64,000 nucleotides of DNA. It comes from Trogon surrucura (lineage: Eukaryota; Chordata; Aves; Trogoniformes; Trogonidae). Each line of letters opens with the position of its first letter. Position 1 is the first letter of the stretch. The stretch lies in the NCBI GenBank assembly GCA_020746105.1, contig CM036618.1:3922501-3986500 (forward strand). The letters run 5' to 3'. The position numbers were made by a program, and so were the translations under genes. The notes below the pieces were generated by a model, which made no database searches, was not told the DNA's origin, and saw nothing but the letters and a program-made list of their open reading frames with translations. Of this stretch, positions 58,624-64,000 are shown piece by piece.

Positions 58624-60387
58624 ATGTTATCGGTCGGTGAAATGTTATGTCATGTTCTTTTAAATGTGGGTTCCTCCCTGGGTGTCAAAATTTTGTCCAA
58701 ACTCTCGAGGGTGATTTGGTATATCTGTCTGTGGTTTGCCTGCTCTGATTTAAAAATGAGAATTTTCACGGTGTTGGGTTTTTTTGTGTCGGTGTATTCT
58801 GCAGTATTTTGGGTGATCGGCATACCTGAATACCTTAAGAGCACAATGATGAATTTTGTTTTTAACTACACTTTCAATTTCACCTTAGGAAATTATACCC
58901 ATTTCTTTGCTAATCTGAGTCTACCAGATTTTAATGATTGTGATTGTGGATGTGAATGCAGTTATCTTAATCGAAAGGCTGAGATTTTATTATTAATATT
59001 GATGTTAAAGCTGATTTTTTCAAATCTGTTTATGTTTTGGCGTTTAAGTAAGCATTGGTGTGGGACAATGACAGACACTGTGGCCTCTGACACTCAGTCT
59101 GTATCAGCAAATGTCGCCCCTGTGAATAGAAAGAAACATCGGAGAAAGTCAATTGCCCTACCAACAGATAACACAACTCCAGGACAAAGCCCTCCTAAAG
59201 TAGCACCATCAGATGACTCAGATTCAGACTCAGGAAAGAAAGCTGGTATCCCTGTGACTGGGAAGAAACATCTAACAAAGACAAATCACCCAACATCAGA
59301 TGGGTCTGATGCAGGAAAGGGTCCTTCCCAATCGAAGTCATCAGATAGTTCAGGGTCAGAATCAGACACAGCTGTCAAACCTTTAACTCTGAGGGACATG
59401 CGAGATGTGAGAAAGGACTTTGGCCGTCGTGAGGGTGAATCATATTACAGGTGGTTACTCCGGTGCTGGGATAAAGGAGCCGAGACCATTAATCTGAACG
59501 GTAAAGAAGCCAAACAGTTGGGATCCCTGTCTGGAAATGCAGGCGTTGACACGGAACTTGCAAAAGACGACAACAGTCTCAGCCTCTGGAGACGACTCTT
59601 GACAGCTATTAAGAACCGGTATACCCACAAGGACGATATTCCTATCCACACAACCAACTGGACTAGCATGGAAAAAGGCATTAAGTTCCTGAGAGAACTA
59701 GCAGTGAGAGAGGTGATTTACAGCGATCCACAAACGATTTTAAACCCTGATCAAATGCCCTGTCACAAGCACGTTATTCAGATGTTCGTGAGGAGTGCCC
59801 CACCAGTGTATAAGCACACCTTGTCAACAATGGTCTGGGCATTAGATGGAGATGGTCAGGTACCAACAGTGAGTGAAGTGGCCAACAAAGCACGACAGTA
59901 TGAAGACAGTACTGCCAATCCCCAACAAATTCAGATTGCTGCCATGGAAAAAATAATTGAGGAAAACAACAGATCACTGGAGAAATTGATTGAGAAAGCA
60001 ATGGAGAAAACCAATCAAGCAATTGAGAAAAACAGTGAATCATTTGAGAAAACCAATCAATCATTAGAGAAGCTGATTGAAACATTGTCCAAGAGAGATG
60101 ACAGACCTCAATGGAGCCGCGTTGATGCTGTTAGGAAATACAGACCTTCAAGATCAACTAAAAGTGATGGTAACTTGTCACGGAATGACTTGTGGATTTT
60201 CCTACGTGGATATGGTGAGGACATGAGAAACTGGGATGGAAAACCTACTTCTGCTCTACGAGAACGAGTATCCAATTTGCGAAACACCAACAGAAGACAA
60301 CAATCTGCCACGAGAAGGAATAATCGGAATGTAAATGTAGTTAATACTGTGAATCAAGTAAACCCCGTGAATCAGCCTCAAAATTAG
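58624..60387 (+). CDS. gag: ERV Gag with N-terminal membrane-like module
   Basis: 587 residues. Residues 1-147: hydrophobic segments at about 28-40, 45-67 and 119-139. Between the second and third lie four N-glycosylation sequons (N81, N85, N90, N97) and a CDCGCEC cluster (C106, C108, C110, C112). Residues 148-255: polar, Ser/Asp/Lys-rich linker (DSDSDSGKK, SSDSSGSESD). Residues about 255-430: capsid-like helical region (LRDMRDVRKDFG, MFVRSAPPVYKHTLSTMVWA). Residues 440-490: coiled coil with a 14-residue repeat (EKTNQAIEK, EKTNQSLEK). C-terminus: WIFLRGYGEDMRNWDGKPTS, then an Arg/Asn-rich tail. No CCHC zinc knuckle. The first ATG (A at -3) is used; Met149 could be an alternative internal start giving a conventional Gag. 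The capsid assignment rests on position and composition. Confidence 0.85.
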   Translation: MLSVGEMLCHVLLNVGSSLGVKILSKLSRVIWYICLWFACSDLKMRIFTVLGFFVSVYSAVFWVIGIPEYLKSTMMNFVFNYTFNFTLGNYTHFFANLSLPDFNDCDCGCECSYLNRKAEILLLILMLKLIFSNLFMFWRLSKHWCGTMTDTVASDTQSVSANVAPVNRKKHRRKSIALPTDNTTPGQSPPKVAPSDDSDSDSGKKAGIPVTGKKHLTKTNHPTSDGSDAGKGPSQSKSSDSSGSESDTAVKPLTLRDMRDVRKDFGRREGESYYRWLLRCWDKGAETINLNGKEAKQLGSLSGNAGVDTELAKDDNSLSLWRRLLTAIKNRYTHKDDIPIHTTNWTSMEKGIKFLRELAVREVIYSDPQTILNPDQMPCHKHVIQMFVRSAPPVYKHTLSTMVWALDGDGQVPTVSEVANKARQYEDSTANPQQIQIAAMEKIIEENNRSLEKLIEKAMEKTNQAIEKNSESFEKTNQSLEKLIETLSKRDDRPQWSRVDAVRKYRPSRSTKSDGNLSRNDLWIFLRGYGEDMRNWDGKPTSALRERVSNLRNTNRRQQSATRRNNRNVNVVNTVNQVNPVNQPQN

Positions 60388-60462
60388 AGGGGCCCTGCCT
60401 CCAGCCAGGTGGAGGAGAGGGACAACCGAGTTTATTGGACTGTGTGGATTCGGTGGCCTGGC
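60385..60462 (+). promoter_or_regulatory. Candidate UAG readthrough signal between gag and pol
   Basis: The Gag stop is TAG at 60385-60387 and the same frame stays open into Pol. Ten bases downstream a perfect 6-bp stem forms: CCTCCA (60398-60403) with TGGAGG (60410-60415). Its six-base loop GCCAGG (60404-60409) is fully complementary to CCTGGC at 60457-60462, allowing a pseudoknot. Gammaretroviruses read through a UAG in the same arrangement (stop, ~8-nt spacer, pseudoknot). The base after the stop is A here, whereas it is G in murine leukaemia virus. Folding is by eye only. Confidence 0.5.
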
Positions 60463-63400
60463 ACATTAGAACCACGAAAATATAGAGCTCTGGTGGACAC
60501 TGGTGCACAGTGCACTCTAATGCCATCGAATCATACAAGTACTGAAACTGTTACTATTTCTGGAGTGACAGGTGGTTCTCAACAATTGTCTGTATTGGAA
60601 GCCGAAATGAGCCTTACTGGGAATATGTGGAAAAAACACCCCATAGTGACTGGTCCAAATGCCCCATGCATTCTTGGCATAGACTTCCTCAAGAAAGGGT
60701 ATTACAAGGATCCAAGAGGGTATCGATGGGCTTTTGGCATAGCAGCTGTAGAGACTGAGGACATTGATCAGCTGTCTGGCTTGCCCAAACTGTCAGAGGA
60801 GTCTAGTGTTGTAGGGCTGATGAAAACTGAAGACCAACAGGTACCAATTGCTTCTAAAACAGTACATCGACGACAATATCGTACCAACCGAGACTCTGTA
60901 GTCCCCATCCATAAGCTGATACGTCAATTAGAAAGCCAAGGAGTGATCAGCAAAGCTCGCTCACCATTTAACAGTCCTATCTGGCCTGTCCGTAAGTCTG
61001 ATGGAGAATGGAGATTGACTGTAGACTATCGTGGCCTAAATGAGGTTACACCACCGATAAGTGCTGCCGTGCCGGACATGTTAGATCTTCAGTATGAGCT
61101 GGAGTCGAAGGCAGCTAAGTGGTATGCCACAATTGACATTGCTAATGCATTTTTCTCTATTCCTATAGCAGCAGAATGCAGGCCGCAGTTTGCTTTCACC
61201 TGGAGGGGTATCCAGTACACCTGGAACCGACTGCCCCAGGGGTGGAAACACAGCCCTACCATCTGCCATGGACTGATCCATACTGCCCTGGAGAGGGGTG
61301 GAGCTCCAGAACATCTGCAATACATCGATGACATCATTGTATGGGGTAACACAGCAGAAGAAGTTTTCACGAAAGGTAAGAAAATAATTGAGATTCTTTT
61401 GGATGCTGGTTTTGCCATAAAGAGAAGCAAGGTCAAGGGACCTGCACGAGAGATCCAGTATTTGGGAGTGAAATGGCAAGATGGGCGTCGCCAGATCCCA
61501 ATAGACATGATTGACACAATATCAGCTATGTTGCCACCAACTAACAAAAAAGAAACGCAATCCTTCTTAGGTACTGTGGGTTTCTGGAGAATGCATATTC
61601 CTGGTTATAGTCAGATTGTGAAACCTCTTTTTGATGTGACTCGAAAGAAAAACAAATTTCAATGGGGCCCTGAACAGCAACAGGCCTTTGAACAAATCAA
61701 ACAAGAGATTGTACAAGCAGTAGCTCTTGGGCCAATTCGAACAGGGCAAGATATTAAAAATTTGCTATACACTGCAGCTGGGGACAATGGTCCTACCTGG
61801 AGCCTTTGGCAGAGGGCACCAGGAGAAACTCGAGGTCGACCCTTAGGATTTTGGAGCCGAAAATATAGAGACTCTGAGGCCAACTATACTGCAACTGAAA
61901 AAGAAATACTGGCCGCATATGAAGGAGTTAAAGCTGCTTCGGAAGTGATTGGTACTGAGGCACAGCTTCTCCTAGTACCACGAATACCAGTCCTAAACTG
62001 GATGTTCAAGAGTAAAGTTCCTTCCACACATCATGCCACTGATGCTACATGGAGTAAATGGACTGCCCTAATTACACAGAGAGCTCGAATGGGTCATCAT
62101 AATCGTCCAGGACTTTTAGAGGTAATCGCAGACTGGCCACAAGGTAAAGACCTTGCAGTGCCCCCTAAGGAGGTGGTGACACGTGCTGAGGAAGCTCCAC
62201 CATATAATCAGTTACCAGATAATGAAAAGCAATATGCCCTATTCACTGATGGATCTTGCCGCCTTGTAGGAAATCGTCGTAAGTGGAAAGCTGCTGTGTG
62301 GAGTCCCACACGACGAGTTGCAGAGGCAACTGAGGGAGAAGGTGGATCGAGTCAGTTTGCAGAGGTAAAAGCCATCCAGCTGGCCTTAGACATTGCTGAA
62401 CGGGATAAATGGCCAGTGCTCTATCTTTATACTGACTCATGGATGGTGGCAAATGCTTTTTGGGGTTGGTTAAAACAGTGGAAGAACAATAACTGGGAGC
62501 GCAGAGGTAAGCCTATTTGGGCTGCTGAACTATGGCAAGACATTGCTGCTCGGCTAGAGAACTTAGTTGTAAAGGTACGCCACGTAGATGCCCATGTGCC
62601 CAAAAGTCGTGCTACTGAGGAACATCGACACAATCAGCAAGTGGATCAGGCTGCTCAAGTGTTCCAGATAGACTTGGACTGGGAACACAAAGGTGAACTG
62701 TTTCTAGCTCGGTGGGCCCACGACACTTCAGGACATCAAGGAAGAGATGGAACATACAGATGGGCTCGTGACCGAGGGGTGGATTTAACTATGGATGCTA
62801 TTGTGCAAGTTATCCATGATTGTGAAATATGCGCTGAAATTAAGCAAGCTAAGCGATTAAAACCTTTGTGGTATGGGGAACGATGGTTAAAATATAGGTA
62901 TGGGGAGGCCTGGCAGATTGATTACATCACACTTCCTCTAACTCGCCAGGGTAAGCGCTATGTGCTCACTATGGTGGAAGCAACTACCGGATGGTTAGAA
63001 ACGTATCCTGTGCCTCACGCCACTGCCAGAAACACTATCTTGGGCCTAGAAAAGCAGATCCTGTGGCGACATGGCACTCCAGAAAGAATTGAATCAGATA
63101 ATGGGACTCATTTCAAAAACAATCTTATAGACAATTGGGCTAAAGAACATGGTATTGAATGGGTGTATCATATCCCTTATCATGCACAAGCCTCTGGGAA
63201 AATTGAACGATACAATGGACTGTTAAAAACTACTCTGAAAGCAATGGGAGGTGGAACTTTTAAAAACTGGGACAAGAATTTAGCACATGCCACCTGGTTA
63301 GTTAACACCAGAGGATCCATCAATCGTGCTGGTCCTGCTCATTCAGAGCCTTTGCATACAGTAGATGGAGATAAAGTCCCTGTGGTGTATGAAAGGAATT

Positions 63401-63579
63401 TGTTGGGGAAGACTGTCTGGGTATTTCCTGCTTCGGGCAAAGGCAAACCCATTCGTGGAGTTGCTTTCGCTCAAGGACCTGGAACTACTTGGTGGGTGAT
63501 GATGAAAGATGGTGAAGTTCAATGTGTACCTCAAGGAAATTTAACTCTGGGTGAGAATACTCGTTTTAACCCTGTGTGA
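60388..63579 (+). CDS. pol: ERV Pol polyprotein (PR-RT-RNase H-IN)
   Basis: No ATG near the start; in frame with Gag after UAG. Residues are numbered from the GTG at 60409 (1,056 codons). Protease: LVDTGAQ with D30-T-G, flap/G region ILGIDFL at 88-94. RT: D243 in TIDIANAF, YIDD at 305-308, LPQGWKHSP at 275-283. A connection domain at about 450-510 keeps an RNase H-like look (YTATEKEILAAYEG). RNase H proper: D614 (FTDGSC), E652, D676 (YTDSW), D746. Integrase: zinc ligands H771, H776, C805, C808; catalytic D838, D897, E933 with 35 residues between the last two; SH3-like C-terminus with VWVFPASGKG. No dUTPase follows. All key residues are intact, so the enzyme could still be active. Confidence 0.95.
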   Translation, partial: RGPASSQVEERDNRVYWTVWIRWPGTLEPRKYRALVDTGAQCTLMPSNHTSTETVTISGVTGGSQQLSVLEAEMSLTGNMWKKHPIVTGPNAPCILGIDFLKKGYYKDPRGYRWAFGIAAVETEDIDQLSGLPKLSEESSVVGLMKTEDQQVPIASKTVHRRQYRTNRDSVVPIHKLIRQLESQGVISKARSPFNSPIWPVRKSDGEWRLTVDYRGLNEVTPPISAAVPDMLDLQYELESKAAKWYATIDIANAFFSIPIAAECRPQFAFTWRGIQYTWNRLPQGWKHSPTICHGLIHTALERGGAPEHLQYIDDIIVWGNTAEEVFTKGKKIIEILLDAGFAIKRSKVKGPAREIQYLGVKWQDGRRQIPIDMIDTISAMLPPTNKKETQSFLGTVGFWRMHIPGYSQIVKPLFDVTRKKNKFQWGPEQQQAFEQIKQEIVQAVALGPIRTGQDIKNLLYTAAGDNGPTWSLWQRAPGETRGRPLGFWSRKYRDSEANYTATEKEILAAYEGVKAASEVIGTEAQLLLVPRIPVLNWMFKSKVPSTHHATDATWSKWTALITQRARMGHHNRPGLLEVIADWPQGKDLAVPPKEVVTRAEEAPPYNQLPDNEKQYALFTDGSCRLVGNRRKWKAAVWSPTRRVAEATEGEGGSSQFAEVKAIQLALDIAERDKWPVLYLYTDSWMVANAFWGWLKQWKNNNWERRGKPIWAAELWQDIAARLENLVVKVRHVDAHVPKSRATEEHRHNQQVDQAAQVFQIDLDWEHKGELFLARWAHDTSGHQGRDGTYRWARDRGVDLTMDAIVQVIHDCEICAEIKQAKRLKPLWYGERWLKYRYGEAWQIDYITLPLTRQGKRYVLTMVEATTGWLETYPVPHATARNTILGLEKQILWRHGTPERIESDNGTHFKNNLIDNWAKEHGIEWVYHIPYHAQASGKIERYNGLLKTTLKAMGGGTFKNWDKNLAHATWLVNTRGSINRAGPAHSEPLHTVDGDKVPVVYERNLLGKTVWVFPASGKGKPIRGVAFAQGPGTTWWVMMKDGEVQCVPQGNLTLGENTRFNPV

Positions 63580-63888
63580 TGTTGTTACGTAATACTAACA
63601 GTGTTCAATAAGTGTTTTTCAGAGTAATAAACCAGTGATGACCAGAGCCGACCTCATCGAGTGACATCCAACAACTGAGCTAGCCTTGTTGAGTGACATC
63701 CAGTAACTTCTTTGAAGTGAACCTACAACCTGTGGACACGAACTGTAACGAATCCCACATGAATTTTCCTGCCCTGAGAGACTGCTATGATGGATAGAAC
63801 CCACGATTATGAACTTTATGAACTTACTGAACTTTTCCTATAAGTAGATCATTAGCTCGTGATCAGTATGACGTAAATGGTATGGAAT
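63580..63888 (+). other. ERV 3' non-coding region, env absent
   Basis: About 310 bases between the pol stop and the polypurine tract, with no open frame of interest. It contains a short direct repeat, gagtgacatccaacaac and gagtgacatccagtaac, at about 63658-63708. No envelope gene or remnant is present. Confidence 0.8.
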
Positions 63889-63899
63889 AAGGGGTGGAA
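63889..63899 (+). other. Polypurine tract
   Basis: AAGGGGTGGAA directly precedes the 3' LTR TG. It is purine except for one T, as expected for the plus-strand primer. Confidence 0.75.
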
Positions 63900-64000
63900 T
63901 GTCCTGGGTTTAGCTAAAAACCCAGTCCTGTTTAGTGAATTTTACTTTTCAGTTTAGTGTCTTCTAAAAGGCTGCACGTTCTGAAGTCAGCAGCATGTTT
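63900..64000 (+). repeat. 3' LTR of the ERV (first 101 bases, cut by window end)
   Basis: All 101 visible bases equal those at 57621-57721. The remaining ~700 bases of the LTR lie outside the window. Confidence 0.95.

Larger units (their letters stand above)
57621..63999 (+). mobile_element. ERVL-like endogenous retrovirus, gag-pol intact, no env
   Basis: A near-complete provirus in order: 5' LTR, tRNA-Lys(1,2)-type primer site, gag, UAG, pol (protease, reverse transcriptase, RNase H, integrase), about 320 nt non-coding, polypurine tract, start of the 3' LTR. The 3' LTR is cut by the window end, so the element extends beyond base 64000. Pol resembles class III (ERVL/spuma-related) retroviruses, which usually lack env; none is present here. 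Both long frames are open and the visible LTR bases match exactly, which points to a recent insertion. The 3' target-site duplication lies outside the window and cannot be checked. Confidence 0.93.

Noticed and set aside
63580-63888. Possible env or dUTPase remnant after pol
   Set aside because: Too short and without any open frame or motif.
1-64000. CRISPR arrays, tRNA and rRNA genes, bacterial operons
   Set aside because: No spaced direct repeats, cloverleaf A/B boxes or rRNA-like segments were noticed; introns, CpG island and CR1/ERV content show vertebrate nuclear DNA.

Overview
The window is vertebrate nuclear DNA and almost certainly avian. The reasons are the many chicken-repeat-1 (CR1) LINE 3' ends with their ATTCTATG-type tails, an ERVL-like (class III) provirus of the kind common in birds, and one spliced gene, MTMR9, that is very close to its vertebrate orthologues. 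I cannot name the species from the sequence.

Layout. Bases 1-5,640 are non-coding, with four CR1 fragments. Bases 5,640-7,270 are a CpG-island promoter. It holds about 19 copies of an Sp1/GC-box unit, then CRE-, ETS- and E-box-like sites, then the first MTMR9 exon. MTMR9 (plus strand, ten coding exons, ATG 7,085, stop 30,938) encodes a complete 550-residue catalytically dead myotubularin: PH-GRAM, pseudophosphatase domain, C-terminal coiled coil. All nine introns have GT-AG ends and the splice phases join without a break. Introns 3 and 6 hold CR1 copies in opposite orientations that could form long hairpins in the pre-mRNA. A probable 3' UTR follows, perhaps to about 34,790. Within it, a CpG-rich patch (33,370-34,230) has minus-strand open segments with plausible splice signals that I could not identify.

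Bases 34,800-57,620 look like a gene desert. I see no convincing coding gene, tRNA or rRNA there, only about a dozen CR1 insertions (some nested in one another), poly-A/T runs and one exact 30-bp tandem duplication.

Bases 57,621 to the window end hold an intact-looking plus-strand endogenous retrovirus: a complete 5' LTR (about 805 bp), a primer-binding site of the tRNA-Lys(1,2) type, gag, pol, a polypurine tract, and the first 101 bases of the 3' LTR, which match the 5' LTR exactly. Gag and Pol share one frame, separated by a single UAG followed by a perfect 6-bp stem whose loop can pair downstream, which suggests stop-codon readthrough. There is no env. The most unusual point is that Gag opens with about 145 residues that look like a membrane protein: hydrophobic segments, a loop with four N-glycosylation sequons, and a CxCxCxC cluster. 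This comes before an acidic/serine-rich linker, a capsid-like region, a coiled coil and a basic tail, and there is no CCHC zinc knuckle. This element is the best candidate in the window for something not yet well described.
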